Positions 43,084 through 53,145 of a DNA stretch of 64,000 nt are shown piece by piece. Source of the DNA: Nocardioides sp. URHA0020 (lineage in GTDB: Bacteria; Actinomycetota; Actinomycetes; Propionibacteriales; Nocardioidaceae); assembly GCF_000620705.1 (NCBI RefSeq), contig NZ_KK211170.1, positions 62,001 to 126,000 on the forward strand, read 5' to 3'. Both the position numbers and the translations under genes were made by a program. The first letter of the stretch is position 1; each line of letters begins with the position of its first letter. A model generated the notes under the pieces. That model was given only the letters and a program-made list of their open reading frames with translations, ran no database searches and was not told where the DNA came from.

Positions 43084-44543
43084 GCACCGACACCGACACC
43101 GAGGTTGCGTCCGAGGGCGGCATCGTCGCGAAGATGAGCGTGCCGACGCTGACCGCCATGGTGGTCGGCGGCATGGTCGGCGCGGGAGTGTTCTCGCTGC
43201 CCGCCCGGTTCGGCGTCGCGACCGGCATCCTCGGCTCGTTGATCGCGTGGGCGATCGCCGGCACCGGCATGCTGATGCTCGCCTTCGTCTTCCAGACCCT
43301 CGCGATCCGCAAGCCGGAGCTCGACTCCGGGGTCTTCATCTACGCCAAGGCCGGGTTCGGCGACTACGCGGGCTTCAACTCCGCGATCGGATTCTGGGCC
43401 AGCTCGGTCGCGGGCAACACCTTCTACTGGGTCTTCATCGGGGCGACCCTCGGCGCGTTCTTCGACAGCTTCGGGGACGGCGACACCGTGCTGGCCGTCG
43501 CCGTCTCCACGGCCGGGGTGTGGCTCTTCCACTACCTGATCGCGCGCGGCGTACGGGATGCGGCCGTCATCAACCGGATCGTGACGGTCTTCAAGATCAT
43601 CCCGATCCTGGTCTTCATCGTCGTGATGTTCTTCGCGTTCGACGCCGACGTCTTCGCGGACAACTGGACGGCCTACGGGTACGGCGACCTCGGCAGCCTC
43701 AACGAGCAGGTCCGCAACACGATGCTCATCACGACCTTCGTCTTCATCGGCATCGAGGGCGCCAGCGTCTACTCCCGCTACGCCAAGAAGCGCGAGGACG
43801 TCGGCAAGGCCACCGTCCTGGGCTTCCTCAGCGTGCTCTCGATCTTCGCGCTGGTCACGCTGTCGAGCTACTCGGCCGTCCCGCAGCCCGAGCTCGCCGC
43901 GACCCGGCAGCCGTCGATGGTCGGTGTCTTCCAGTCGCAGGTCGGCGACTGGGGTGAGTACTTCATCAGCGTGGCCGTCGTCGTCTCGGTGTTGGGTGCC
44001 TACCTGGCGTGGACGCTGATGGCCGCCGAGGTCATGTACATCCCGGCGAAGGCCGACGACTTCCCGAAGTTCCTCGGCCAGGAGAACGCCGCCGGGACGC
44101 CGATCACGGCGCTGGTGGTCACCTCCATCGGCGTCCAGGCGCTGCTGGCCCTCACGCTCGTCGTCAACGACGCGCTGAACTTCCTGCTCGACCTCGCGAC
44201 CAGCCTGTCGTTGCTGCCCTACCTGCTCGCGGCGGCGTACTCTCTCAAGCTCGGGCTGACGGGGGAGTCCTACGAGGGGATCTCCGCAGGGGTACGCCGC
44301 AAGGAGACGATCGTCGCCGGCGCGGCCACGGCGTACACGATCTTCCTCTTCGACGCCGCGGGTCTGAAGTTCGTGCTGCTGTCGACCGTGATCCTCGCGC
44401 CGGCGTCCATCCTCTACATCAAGGCACGCAGCGAGAACGGGCGCCGTCTCTTCACCCCGACCGAGATCGCGGTCTTCGCGCTGGTGGTCGCCGGCGGCAT
44501 CGCCGGCGCCATCGGCCTCTGGACCGGCCGCATCACCCTCTGA
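43080..44543 (+). CDS. arcD: APC-family basic amino acid antiporter (ArcD-like)
   Basis: This 487-residue transporter of the basic amino acid/polyamine antiporter family begins with the substrate-binding helix 1 [18 protein letters not shown] and has about 12 membrane segments, with [20 protein letters not shown] in the middle as in arginine:ornithine or arginine:agmatine antiporters. It overlaps NhaC by ATGA and is followed after 22 bp by arginine deiminase. Expected role: import arginine in exchange for ornithine or citrulline. The symbol follows the context. Confidence 0.88.
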   Translation: MSTDTDTEVASEGGIVAKMSVPTLTAMVVGGMVGAGVFSLPARFGVATGILGSLIAWAIAGTGMLMLAFVFQTLAIRKPELDSGVFIYAKAGFGDYAGFNSAIGFWASSVAGNTFYWVFIGATLGAFFDSFGDGDTVLAVAVSTAGVWLFHYLIARGVRDAAVINRIVTVFKIIPILVFIVVMFFAFDADVFADNWTAYGYGDLGSLNEQVRNTMLITTFVFIGIEGASVYSRYAKKREDVGKATVLGFLSVLSIFALVTLSSYSAVPQPELAATRQPSMVGVFQSQVGDWGEYFISVAVVVSVLGAYLAWTLMAAEVMYIPAKADDFPKFLGQENAAGTPITALVVTSIGVQALLALTLVVNDALNFLLDLATSLSLLPYLLAAAYSLKLGLTGESYEGISAGVRRKETIVAGAATAYTIFLFDAAGLKFVLLSTVILAPASILYIKARSENGRRLFTPTEIAVFALVVAGGIAGAIGLWTGRITL

Positions 44544-44565
44544 AATCGATCAGAAAGGCACCACC

Positions 44566-45819
44566 ATGACCGAGAACGTCTCCTCGACGTACGGCGTGCA
44601 CTCCGAGGTCGGCAAGCTCCGCAAGGTGCTGGTCTGCCGCCCGGGTCTCGCGCACCGGCGGCTGACGCCGAGCAACAACGACGAGCTGCTGTTCGACGAC
44701 GTGATGTGGGTGGAGAACGCGCAGCGCGACCACGCCGACTTCGTCAACAAGATGACCCAGCGCGGCGTCGAGGTCGTGGAGCTGCACGACGTGCTCGCCC
44801 AGACGCTGGCGGTGCCGGGCGGCCGGGACTGGCTGCTGGACCGCAAGATCGTGCCCAACCAGGTCGGCATGGGCCTCGTCGACGACACCCGGAGCTACCT
44901 CGAGTCGCTGCCGGAGAAGGAGCTGGCGGAGTTCCTCATCGGCGGCCTCGCGACCAGCGACCTGCCCGACGACTTCCGCTCCGACTACGTCAACCTCGCC
45001 CGCGAGTCGACCGGAGCCCGCGAGTACCTGATGCCGCCGCTGCCCAACACGCTCTACACGCGCGACACCACCTGCTGGCTCTACGGCGGCCTGACGATGA
45101 ACCCGCTCTACTGGCCCGCCCGCAAGGAAGAGACCCTGATCTACAAGGGGATCTACCAGTTCCACCCCGACTACGTCGGCTCGAAGGTCTGGTGGGGCGA
45201 CCCGGACGAGGACTGGGGGCAGGCCACCTTCGAGGGCGGCGACGTGATGCCGGTCGGCAACGGCGTCGTGCTCGTCGGCATGAGCGAGCGCACGTCGCGG
45301 CAGGCGATCACCCAGGTCGCCAAGGCGCTCTTCGACCAGGGCGCGGCCACCCGGGTGATCGTCGCCGGCATGCCCAAGCTGCGCGCCGCGATGCACCTCG
45401 ACACGGTCTTCACCTTCGTCGACCGCGACATCGTCACGCTCTACCCGACGATCATGGACGCGGTGCACACGTTCACGCTGACGCCGTCCGACAAGGCGCC
45501 GGGCGTCGAGGTGCGCGACGAGGGCTCGGCCAGGTTCGTCGACGTCGTCGCCCGCGAGCTGGGGCTGCCGTCGATCCAGGTGATCGACACCGGCGGCGAC
45601 GTCTACCAGTCCGAGCGCCAGCAGTGGGACAGCGGCAACAACGCCGTGGCCCTGGAGCCCGGCGTGGTCTTCACCTACGACCGCAACACCCTCACCAACA
45701 CGCTGCTGCGCAAGGCCGGCGTCGAGGTGATCACGATCGTGGGCGCCGAGCTCGGCCGCGGTCGCGGCGGCGGTCACTGCATGACGTGCCCGATCATCCG
45801 CGAGCCGGTCGACTTCTGA
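44566..45819 (+). CDS. arcA: Arginine deiminase
   Basis: This 417-residue enzyme hydrolyses arginine to citrulline and ammonia. Family marks: [18 protein letters not shown] at the start, [27 protein letters not shown] (Asp), [13 protein letters not shown] (His) and the C-terminal [11 protein letters not shown] with the nucleophile Cys405. An AGAAAGG site lies before the ATG. The usual partners ornithine carbamoyltransferase (arcB) and carbamate kinase (arcC) are not in the window, so ATP gain by the full pathway cannot be assumed; ammonia release for acid resistance, or nitrogen supply to the nearby glutamine synthetase, are alternatives. Confidence 0.96.
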   Translation: MTENVSSTYGVHSEVGKLRKVLVCRPGLAHRRLTPSNNDELLFDDVMWVENAQRDHADFVNKMTQRGVEVVELHDVLAQTLAVPGGRDWLLDRKIVPNQVGMGLVDDTRSYLESLPEKELAEFLIGGLATSDLPDDFRSDYVNLARESTGAREYLMPPLPNTLYTRDTTCWLYGGLTMNPLYWPARKEETLIYKGIYQFHPDYVGSKVWWGDPDEDWGQATFEGGDVMPVGNGVVLVGMSERTSRQAITQVAKALFDQGAATRVIVAGMPKLRAAMHLDTVFTFVDRDIVTLYPTIMDAVHTFTLTPSDKAPGVEVRDEGSARFVDVVARELGLPSIQVIDTGGDVYQSERQQWDSGNNAVALEPGVVFTYDRNTLTNTLLRKAGVEVITIVGAELGRGRGGGHCMTCPIIREPVDF

Positions 45820-46823
45820 GCAAGCAGCGGACCTGGTTGGTCCGGGCCGTCCTCCTGACGGTGGCCATGGTGGCCACCGTCGTGATCGTCCGCCTGGTCG
45901 GTCGGGTCGACTGGGGCGAGGTGCGTGACGCTCTCACGCACCTCGCCTGGTGGCACGCGCCGGTGCTCTTCGCCGTCCTGGTTGTGCGCCAGGTGCTCAA
46001 CGCGCTGCCCCTGTCGCTCTACATCCCGGGCGTCTCGGCCTACCGCGCGACCCAGAACGACCAGGTCGCGATCCTGATGTCGACGATCGCCCCGCCGCCG
46101 AGCGACATCGCGCTGCGGATGGCGATGTTCTCGTCGTGGGGCGTGCCGGTGCCGAAGGGGCTGGCCGGCACGCTGATGAACACGCTCACCTTCTACATCG
46201 TGCGCTTCGGCGCCCCCGCGGTGGGCTTCGTGCTGCTGGCGGTCGTCGGCGAGGAGGCCAGGCTGCGGTGGGCCGACCTCATCAGCGTCGCGGTGGCGGT
46301 CTCGATCTTCGTGGGCCTGATGCTGGTGGTGCGGAGCGAGGCGCTGGCGCGCACGGTGGGTACGACGGGGGGACGGGCCGCGTCGCGCTTCCGCAGGACT
46401 GTCGACCCGGAGGCCTGGGCGGCGGCGTGCGTGCAGTTCCGGCTCGACGTCGCCGCCCGCTTCCGCCACGGGTTCCCCCGGTCACTGCTCGCCCTCAGCG
46501 CGATGCTGGCCGTCGACCTCACCCTCCTGGTGCTGGCGCTGCGCTTCGTCGGGGTCAGCGCAGCCGAGGCGCCGGTCGTCGAGGTGGCGATCGCGTACCT
46601 CTTCGCCTACCCGTTCACGCTCTTCCCGTTCGCCGGGATCGGGATCGTCGACGCCCTCGTCCTGGCCGCGATCGTGGACTTCGCCGGACCGGAGGTGGAG
46701 GCCGCCGCGGTCGCCGGTCTGGTGGTCTGGCGGGTGTTCACGATCGGCGGCCCGCTCGCGCTCGGCGCCCTCGGGCTGGTCGCGTGGCGGCGCAGTGCCG
46801 GCACGGCGGTGACCAGCCCCTAA
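45816..46823 (+). CDS. YbhN/AglD-like integral membrane protein
   Basis: This protein of about 330 residues has seven or more membrane segments and the family pattern of lysylphosphatidylglycerol synthase-type (UPF0104) flippase-like domains: [20 protein letters not shown] in the middle and [20 protein letters not shown] near the end. No ATG fits: a CTG at 45816 overlaps the arginine deiminase stop, a TTG at 45837 is the alternative. Substrate unknown; relatives move or modify lipids. It ends 9 bp before glnA2. Confidence 0.75.
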   Translation: MSKQRTWLVRAVLLTVAMVATVVIVRLVGRVDWGEVRDALTHLAWWHAPVLFAVLVVRQVLNALPLSLYIPGVSAYRATQNDQVAILMSTIAPPPSDIALRMAMFSSWGVPVPKGLAGTLMNTLTFYIVRFGAPAVGFVLLAVVGEEARLRWADLISVAVAVSIFVGLMLVVRSEALARTVGTTGGRAASRFRRTVDPEAWAAACVQFRLDVAARFRHGFPRSLLALSAMLAVDLTLLVLALRFVGVSAAEAPVVEVAIAYLFAYPFTLFPFAGIGIVDALVLAAIVDFAGPEVEAAAVAGLVVWRVFTIGGPLALGALGLVAWRRSAGTAVTSP

Positions 46824-46832
46824 GGTGGCGCC

Positions 46833-48173
46833 ATGGGCAAGCAGGAAGACTTCGTACTCCGCGCACTCGAAGAGCGCGACGTCCGGTTCGTCCGGCTCTG
46901 GTTCACCGACGTCCTCGGGTTCCTGAAGTCGGTCGCGGTCGCTCCGGCCGAGCTGGAGCAGGCCTTCTCGGAGGGCATCGGCTTCGACGGCTCCTCGATC
47001 GAGGGCTTCGCGCGGGTCTACGAGTCCGACATGCTCGCCAAGCCGGACCCGGCCACCTTCCAGGTGCTGCCCTGGCGCAGCGGCGAGGGCCCGTCGACCG
47101 CCCGGATGTTCTGCGACATCGTGATGCCCGACGGCTCCCCGTCGTACGCCGATCCTCGGCACGTGCTCAAGCGCACGCTGAGCAAGGCGGCCGACAAGGG
47201 CTTCACCTTCTACACCCACCCCGAGATCGAGTTCTACCTCTTCAAGGACGTGCCGGAGGACGGCTCCGCGCCGGTCCCGGCCGACCGCAGCGGCTTCTTC
47301 GACCACACCGCGCAGTCGATGGGCGCCGACTTCCGGCGCGAGGCGATCGGCATGCTCGAGGCGATGGGCATCTCGGTGGAGTTCAGCCACCATGAGGGCG
47401 GCCCGGGCCAGCAGGAGATCGACCTGCGCTACGCCGACGCCCTGTCGACCGCCGACAACATCATGACCTTCCGCACCGTGATCCGGGAGGTGGCGCTGAG
47501 CCAGGGCCTGTGGGCGTCCTTCATGCCGAAGCCCTACACCGAGCACCCCGGCTCGGGCATGCACACCCACGTCTCGCTCTTCGAGGGCGACAACAACGCC
47601 TTCTTCGAGGCCGGCGCCGAGTACCAGCTCTCCCGGACCGGGCGGCAGTTCATCGCCGGCATTCTGCGGCACGCCAACGAGATCAGCGTCGTCACCAACC
47701 AGTGGGTCAACAGCTACAAGCGGATGCTGTGGGGCGCCGAGGCGCCGTCGTACATCTGCTGGGGCCACAACAACCGCTCGGCCATGATCCGGGTGCCGAT
47801 GTACAAGCCGCTCAAGGGCCAGTCGACCCGCGTGGAGCTGCGCTCGCTCGACGCCGCGTGCAACCCCTACCTCGCGTACGCCGTGGTGCTGGCTGCCGGG
47901 ATGAAGGGCATCGAGGAGGGCTACGAGCTGCCGCGCGAGGCCGAGGACGACGTCTGGTCGCTCTCCGAGCGCGAGCGCCGCAGCCTGGGCATCGAGCCGC
48001 TGCCGCGCAGCCTCTACGACGCCATCAACATCGCCGAGAGCTCCGAGCTGCTGGCCGACACCCTCGGCGAGCAGGTCTTCGACTTCTTCCTGCGCAACAA
48101 GCGCGCCGAGTGGGACGACTACCGCGGCCAGGTCTCGCCCTTCGAGCGGGAGCGCATGCTCCCGGTGATCTGA
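46833..48173 (+). CDS. glnA2: Glutamine synthetase type I (GlnA2-like)
   Basis: This 446-residue enzyme joins ammonia to glutamate using ATP. Signature segments: GFDGSSIEGFARV, HPEIEFYL, SHHEGGPGQQEIDLRYADAL, GSGMHTHVSLFEGD, NQWVNSYKRML and NRSAMIRVPMY. Length and N-terminus match actinobacterial GlnA2. The adenylylation loop, which has NLY in GlnA1, reads DDVWSLSERERR and lacks the Tyr, so GlnE next door probably does not modify this enzyme. Part of a plus-strand run ending in glnE. Confidence 0.95.
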   Translation: MGKQEDFVLRALEERDVRFVRLWFTDVLGFLKSVAVAPAELEQAFSEGIGFDGSSIEGFARVYESDMLAKPDPATFQVLPWRSGEGPSTARMFCDIVMPDGSPSYADPRHVLKRTLSKAADKGFTFYTHPEIEFYLFKDVPEDGSAPVPADRSGFFDHTAQSMGADFRREAIGMLEAMGISVEFSHHEGGPGQQEIDLRYADALSTADNIMTFRTVIREVALSQGLWASFMPKPYTEHPGSGMHTHVSLFEGDNNAFFEAGAEYQLSRTGRQFIAGILRHANEISVVTNQWVNSYKRMLWGAEAPSYICWGHNNRSAMIRVPMYKPLKGQSTRVELRSLDAACNPYLAYAVVLAAGMKGIEEGYELPREAEDDVWSLSERERRSLGIEPLPRSLYDAINIAESSELLADTLGEQVFDFFLRNKRAEWDDYRGQVSPFERERMLPVI

Positions 48174-48526
48174 TGAGCGACTTCCTCACCGACGACCGGG
48201 TGAAGGTCCTCAGGCGCCTGCTCTACCTCACCCTCGCCTTCGCGGTGGTCGTCGCGCTGCTGGCCCTCCCCGGGCTGATCGGCGACTTCCAGAGGTACGC
48301 CATCACCCTGCTCGTCATCGCGACCACGTTCGCCGTCTCGGGCGCGGTGGCGCTGCGCGCCGTCCGCGGCCGTGCGGAGTCCGCGCGACGGCTGTGCATC
48401 CTGACCGCGGTCTTCCTGCTGGTCATGTCGCTCCCGCTGATGGGCGTCCTCGTCGGCCTGCTGACGGCGATCACCGGGGTCGGCCTGCTGGTCGTGATCT
48501 TCGCCCCCGAGCGGGACCCGTCATGA
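48173..48526 (+). CDS. Small membrane protein between glnA2 and GATase
   Basis: This 117-residue protein has four membrane segments (LLYLTLAFAVVVALLALPGL, ITLLVIATTFAVSGAVAL, LCILTAVFLLVMSLPLMG and GLLTAITGVGLLVVIFA). Its ATG lies on the last base of glnA2 and its stop overlaps the next ATG, so it is fully coupled. No family is recognised. Confidence 0.78.
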   Translation: MSDFLTDDRVKVLRRLLYLTLAFAVVVALLALPGLIGDFQRYAITLLVIATTFAVSGAVALRAVRGRAESARRLCILTAVFLLVMSLPLMGVLVGLLTAITGVGLLVVIFAPERDPS

Positions 48527-49296
48527 CCGTCGGCCCTCACGTCCTCGTCGTGGAGCACGACGCCGAGTGCCCGCCGGCGCTGCTCGGCAGCTGGCTCGAG
48601 GGCGCGGGCTGCACCCTCGACGTACGCCGCCCCTACGCCGGCGACGAGCTGCCCGCACTCCGGTCGTACGACGGCCTCCTGATCCTCGGCGGCCCGATGG
48701 GTGCCGACGACGACGCGAGGCACACGTGGCTGGGGCCGGTGAAGGAGCTGGTGCGCGAGGCGCGGGAGAGCGGGCTGCCGACGCTCGGGGTCTGCCTGGG
48801 TCACCAGCTGATCGCCTCCGCGCTCGGTGGGCGCGTCGAGCGCAACCCGCGTGGCCAGCAGGTCGGCCTGCTCGACCTCGGCTGGACCGACGCCGCGGCC
48901 GGCGACCCGCTGCTCGGGCCGCTCGCCACCCCGCGGCGGGGCGTGCAGTGGAACGACGACATCGTCACGGCCCTGCCCGAGGACGCGACGCTGCTCGCGG
49001 CGACGCCGTACGGCGAGGTCCAGGCGGTGCGCTACGCCCCGGAGATGTGGGGCGTGCAGCTGCACCCGGAGGTCGACGCCGCGGTGCTCGAGCCGTGGGC
49101 CGAGGAGGACCGGGGCAGCCACGAGACGCGCGGCTTCGACACCGACGCCCTGCTGCGCGAGGTCGAGGCGGCCCGCGCCGAGCTCGACCGGGCCTGGCAG
49201 CCGCTGGCCGACGGCTTCGCGGGCAGGATGCGGTCGGGCGGCATCCGGTCGGGCGGCATCCGGTCGGACAGGACGCGGTCGGGCACGGCGCGATGA
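48523..49296 (+). CDS. Class I glutamine amidotransferase (GMP synthase-like)
   Basis: This 257-residue GATase1 domain has Cys in LGVCLGHQLIA and His-Glu in VQLHPEVDA, with GGPMGADDD forming the oxyanion region. It releases ammonia from glutamine for an unknown acceptor, or works as a gamma-glutamyl hydrolase. The C-terminus is a short tail of five-residue repeats (RSGGIRSGGIRSDRTRSG) encoded by a 15-bp DNA repeat. It overlaps both neighbours by 4 bp, between the membrane protein and glnE. Confidence 0.88.
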   Translation: MTVGPHVLVVEHDAECPPALLGSWLEGAGCTLDVRRPYAGDELPALRSYDGLLILGGPMGADDDARHTWLGPVKELVREARESGLPTLGVCLGHQLIASALGGRVERNPRGQQVGLLDLGWTDAAAGDPLLGPLATPRRGVQWNDDIVTALPEDATLLAATPYGEVQAVRYAPEMWGVQLHPEVDAAVLEPWAEEDRGSHETRGFDTDALLREVEAARAELDRAWQPLADGFAGRMRSGGIRSGGIRSDRTRSGTAR

Positions 49297-52238
49297 CGCG
49301 AGCGGCGACCAGCAAGGGCAGCCTGCTGCGACTCGGGTTCCAGGATCCCGAGGCCGCCGTCGACGGGCTGCGCCGGCTCGGTGCCGACGCCGAGCCGCTG
49401 CTGGCGATCATCGGGAGGACCGCCGACCCCGACGCCGCTCTCAGCGGGCTGCTGCGGCTGCTCGAGGTGGTCGACGACTCAGCGGAGCTGATGCGGGCGC
49501 TGGTCGACGACGAGGGCACCGCGATGCGGCTGCTCTGCGTGCTCGGCGCCAGCGAGGCGCTCGCCGACCACCTGGTCCGCCACCCGGAGCACTGGCACGA
49601 GCTCACCGCGGCGGTGCTCGGCTCGACCCGCCCGGCGGCCTGGGCGATGCGGGAGTCGCTGCTCGCGGCGGTCGCAGGCAAGCCGGACGCGGCGGCGGTC
49701 GACGCGCTGCGCGTGGAGTACCGGCGCCTGCTGCTGCGGCTCGCGGCGCGCGACCTCACCCATGACCTGGGCCTCGACGACGCCGCTGCCGAGCTGTCCG
49801 ACCTGGCCGCCGGCACGCTGGAGGCCGCGCTCGCCGTGGCCCGGGAGCGGGTCGGGCCCGATGCGGCGCTCGCCCGCCTGGCCGTGCTGGCCATGGGCAA
49901 GTGCGGCGGCCACGAGCTCAACTACGTCTCCGACGTGGACGTGATCTACGCCTATGCGCCGGCCGAGGGGGCCGACGACAACGCTGCGCTGCGCGCCGCG
50001 ACCCAGCTCGCCAGCAACCTGATGCGGGTGTGCTCCGACCACACCGGCGAGGGCACGATCTGGCCGGTGGACGCCAACCTGCGCCCGGAGGGCAAGACGG
50101 GGCCGTTGGTGCGCACGATCGCGAGCCACCGCGGCTACTACGAGCGCTGGGCGAGCACCTGGGAGTACCAGGCGCTGCTGAAGGCGCGACCGGTCGCGGG
50201 TGACCTGGCGCTGGGCCAGGAGTTCGTCGAGATGGTCGACCCGATGGTGTGGTCGGCGGCCGAGCGCGAGGGCTTCGTCAAGGACACGCAGGCGATGCGC
50301 CGACGGGTGGTGGAGCACATCCCGGCGCGCGAGGCGGAGCGGCAGCTCAAGCTCGGGGCCGGGGGACTGCGCGACGTGGAGTTCGCCGTCCAGCTGCTCC
50401 AGCTCGTGCACGGCCGCGCGGACGAGTCGATCCGCGAGCCCACGACCCTGAGCGCCCTGGCCGCGCTCACCGACGGCGGGTACGTCGGTCGCGACGACGG
50501 CGAGGCGCTGCACGACGCGTACGCCTTCTTGCGCACGCTCGAGCACCGCATCCAGCTGCACGGCCTGCGGCGTACCCACGTCGTCCCCTCCGACGAGGCC
50601 TCGCTGCGCCGGCTCGGTCGCAGCATGAACTTCCTCAAGGACCCGGTCGGCCTGCTCGACAAGACGTGGCAGCACCACCGCCGTGAGGTCCGTCGCCTGC
50701 ACGAGAAGCTGTTCTACCGTCCGCTGCTGACGGCGGTCGCGCGGATCCCGGGCGAGCAGGCCCGGCTCTCGCCGGAGGCGGCCGAGCGACGGCTGGGCGC
50801 CCTCGGGTTCGCCGATCCGAAGTCCGCGCTGCGCCACCTGGAGGCGCTGACGTCGGGGCTGAGCAGGACGGCGCAGATCCAGCGCACGCTGATGCCGGCG
50901 ATGCTGTCGTGGTTCGCGGACGCCCCGGACCCCGACGCCGGCCTCTTCGGCTTCCGTCGGATCAGCGAGTCGCTGGGCTCGACGCCCTGGTACCTCTCCA
51001 CCCTGCGCGACGAGGGCGAGGTCGCCGAGCGACTGGCGCGGGTGCTCGCCACGTCGCGCTACGCCACCGACCTCCTGGAGCGCGAGCCACAGGGCGTGCG
51101 GATGCTCGCCGGCGACCTCCAGCCGCTGAGCGCCGAGGTGCTCACCGAGGAGATGCTGGCGCTCGTGCGACGGCACGAGGAGCCGGACGTCGCGGCCCGG
51201 GCGATCCGGGGCATCCGGCGGCGCGAGCTGCTCCGGATCGCATCCGGCGACCTGCTCGGCCAGACCGACGTCGCCGACGTCGGGGCCGGCCTGTCCCGGC
51301 TCACCGACGCGACCCTCGAGGCGACGATGGCGGTCGCGGGCCGGTTCGCCCGCACCCAGCGGGGCCTCGAGGAGGCGCCGACGCGGATGGCGGTCGTCGC
51401 GATGGGGCGGTACGGCGGCTTCGAGCTGTCCTACGGCAGCGACGCCGACGTGATGTTCGTGCACGACCCGCTGCCGGGCGCGGACCCGCAGGTCGCGGCG
51501 TCGTACGCCCAGAGCGTGGCCAACGAGCTCCGGCGGCTGCTCGCCCTGCCCGGCCAGGACCCGGCCCTGGAGATCGATGCCAACCTCCGTCCCGAAGGCG
51601 CCCAGGGTGCCCTCGTCCGCACGCTCGACTCCTACGCGGCCTACTACGCCAAGTGGTCCAAGGTCTGGGAGGCCCAGGCGCTGCTGCGCGCCGACGCGGT
51701 CGTGGGCGACCTCGACCTGCGGATCCGGTTCGAGGCGCTGATCGCGCCGCTGCGCTACCCGCCCGACGGCATCTCCGACGACGACGTGGCGGAGGTGCGC
51801 CGGATCAAGGCCCGTGTCGACTCCGAGCGGCTGCCGCGCGGCGCCGACCCGCACACCCACCTCAAGCTGGGCCGCGGCGGCCTCGCCGACATCGAGTGGA
51901 CCATCCAGCTGCTGCAGATGCGGTACGCCGGCGCGGTGCCCGGGCTGCGCACGTCGCGCACCCTCGAGGCCCTCGCCGCCGCCCGTGAGGCCGACCTGAT
52001 CGGCGAGGACGACGCGGCGGTGCTCCAGCAGAGTTGGCGCCGCGTCAGCCGTGTCCGCAACGCCGTCACGCTGGTGCGGGGCAAGCCCGGCGACGAGCTG
52101 CCGCGCGACATCCGCGAGCGCGCGGCGATCGCCGCCATCCTCGGCTACCCACCGGAGTCCTCCGACGCGATGGTCAACGACCAGCTGCGCTACACGCGGC
52201 TCGCCCGCGGCGTGGTGGACCGGATCTTCTGGGAGTGA
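49293..52238 (+). CDS. glnE: Bifunctional glutamine synthetase adenylyltransferase/removase
   Basis: This 981-residue enzyme adds AMP to, or removes it from, a regulatory Tyr of glutamine synthetase I. It has two nucleotidyltransferase domains: GKCGGHELNYVSDVDVIYAY near residue 210 and GRYGGFELSYGSDADVMFVH near residue 710, each followed by helical domains. Length is as in other actinobacterial GlnE. Its substrate GlnA1 is not in the window, and the adjacent GlnA2 lacks the target Tyr. The start at 49293 overlaps the GATase stop as ATGA. Confidence 0.97.
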   Translation: MTRAATSKGSLLRLGFQDPEAAVDGLRRLGADAEPLLAIIGRTADPDAALSGLLRLLEVVDDSAELMRALVDDEGTAMRLLCVLGASEALADHLVRHPEHWHELTAAVLGSTRPAAWAMRESLLAAVAGKPDAAAVDALRVEYRRLLLRLAARDLTHDLGLDDAAAELSDLAAGTLEAALAVARERVGPDAALARLAVLAMGKCGGHELNYVSDVDVIYAYAPAEGADDNAALRAATQLASNLMRVCSDHTGEGTIWPVDANLRPEGKTGPLVRTIASHRGYYERWASTWEYQALLKARPVAGDLALGQEFVEMVDPMVWSAAEREGFVKDTQAMRRRVVEHIPAREAERQLKLGAGGLRDVEFAVQLLQLVHGRADESIREPTTLSALAALTDGGYVGRDDGEALHDAYAFLRTLEHRIQLHGLRRTHVVPSDEASLRRLGRSMNFLKDPVGLLDKTWQHHRREVRRLHEKLFYRPLLTAVARIPGEQARLSPEAAERRLGALGFADPKSALRHLEALTSGLSRTAQIQRTLMPAMLSWFADAPDPDAGLFGFRRISESLGSTPWYLSTLRDEGEVAERLARVLATSRYATDLLEREPQGVRMLAGDLQPLSAEVLTEEMLALVRRHEEPDVAARAIRGIRRRELLRIASGDLLGQTDVADVGAGLSRLTDATLEATMAVAGRFARTQRGLEEAPTRMAVVAMGRYGGFELSYGSDADVMFVHDPLPGADPQVAASYAQSVANELRRLLALPGQDPALEIDANLRPEGAQGALVRTLDSYAAYYAKWSKVWEAQALLRADAVVGDLDLRIRFEALIAPLRYPPDGISDDDVAEVRRIKARVDSERLPRGADPHTHLKLGRGGLADIEWTIQLLQMRYAGAVPGLRTSRTLEALAAAREADLIGEDDAAVLQQSWRRVSRVRNAVTLVRGKPGDELPRDIRERAAIAAILGYPPESSDAMVNDQLRYTRLARGVVDRIFWE

Positions 52239-52341
52239 GCCCCGCCCGGGGCGCCGGCGAGCGGTGCCGCGGCCGGCCGTCGGCGGGGGAGCGGACACCT
52301 CGCGGCGGCGTGGAATAGGAGGGCAGGGGTACACCTGGTGC

Positions 52342-53145
52342 ATGGGCATCGGGCGCACCGCGCGTGGGCTGACGAGTGCCGCCCACCCCGGGCCGGTGCT
52401 CGCAGTGACGGTGCTCGCCGCCCTGCTCGCCCTCTCCGGGGGCCTGGGAGCGGCCGACATCGCGCTCGTCACGGGCGCCGTGCTCTCCGGCCAGCTCACG
52501 GTCGGCTGGTCCAACGACCTCGTCGACGCCTCCCGTGACGCGAGCGTGGGGCGCAGCGACAAGCCGATCGCGAGCGGGGACGTCACGGCGTCGACCGTGC
52601 GTCTCTGCTGCGCGGTGGCGCTGGTGGCGACGGTGCTGCTGTCGCTGGCCTGCGGCTGGTACGCCGGCCTCGTCCACCTGGTCCTGGTGGCCTCCGCGTG
52701 GGCCTACAACCTCGGCCTCAAGTCGACCTGGTGGTCGTGGGCGCCGTACGCCGTCTCGTTCGGCGGCCTCCCGGTCTTCATCTACCTGGCCGGCGACCCC
52801 GCGACGCTGCCTCCGCTGTGGCTGGCGGTCGCCGCGGCCCTGCTCGGCGTCGGGGCCCACCTGGTCAACGTGCTCCCGGACCTCGCCGACGACGAGGCGA
52901 CCGGCGTGCGGGGGCTGCCGCACCGACTGGGCGCCGCCCGCACCCAGGGGGCGGCGGTCGTGGTCCTGGTCGCGGCGTCGCTGGTGGTGGCCGGGTCCGC
53001 GACGATCCCGTGGACGGTGCTCGGGCCGGTGCTGCTGCTGGTGGGCGTCCTCGTGGCGATCACCCTGCGCGGCACCGGCCGCACCCCCTTCCGGGCCGCG
53101 ATCGGCATCGCCCTGGTCGACGTGGTGATGCTGGTGTGGTCGTGA
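52342..53145 (+). CDS. UbiA-family prenyltransferase
   Basis: This 267-residue membrane enzyme of the UbiA superfamily has both Asp-rich motifs, NDLVDASRDASVGRSDKPI and DLADDEATGVRGLPHRLG, and about eight membrane segments. UbiA enzymes attach a prenyl chain to an aromatic ring or a glycerol phosphate. As first gene of a coupled five-gene cluster with a type III PKS, its acceptor may be the PKS product. The ATG at 52342 is used; a GTG one codon earlier is possible. No prenyl diphosphate synthase gene is nearby. Confidence 0.9.
   Translation: MGIGRTARGLTSAAHPGPVLAVTVLAALLALSGGLGAADIALVTGAVLSGQLTVGWSNDLVDASRDASVGRSDKPIASGDVTASTVRLCCAVALVATVLLSLACGWYAGLVHLVLVASAWAYNLGLKSTWWSWAPYAVSFGGLPVFIYLAGDPATLPPLWLAVAAALLGVGAHLVNVLPDLADDEATGVRGLPHRLGAARTQGAAVVVLVAASLVVAGSATIPWTVLGPVLLLVGVLVAITLRGTGRTPFRAAIGIALVDVVMLVWS

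Noticed and set aside
49479..52586. 1035-codon minus-strand frame opposite glnE
   Set aside because: It is a mirror frame caused by high GC at third positions; glnE on the plus strand has all expected motifs.
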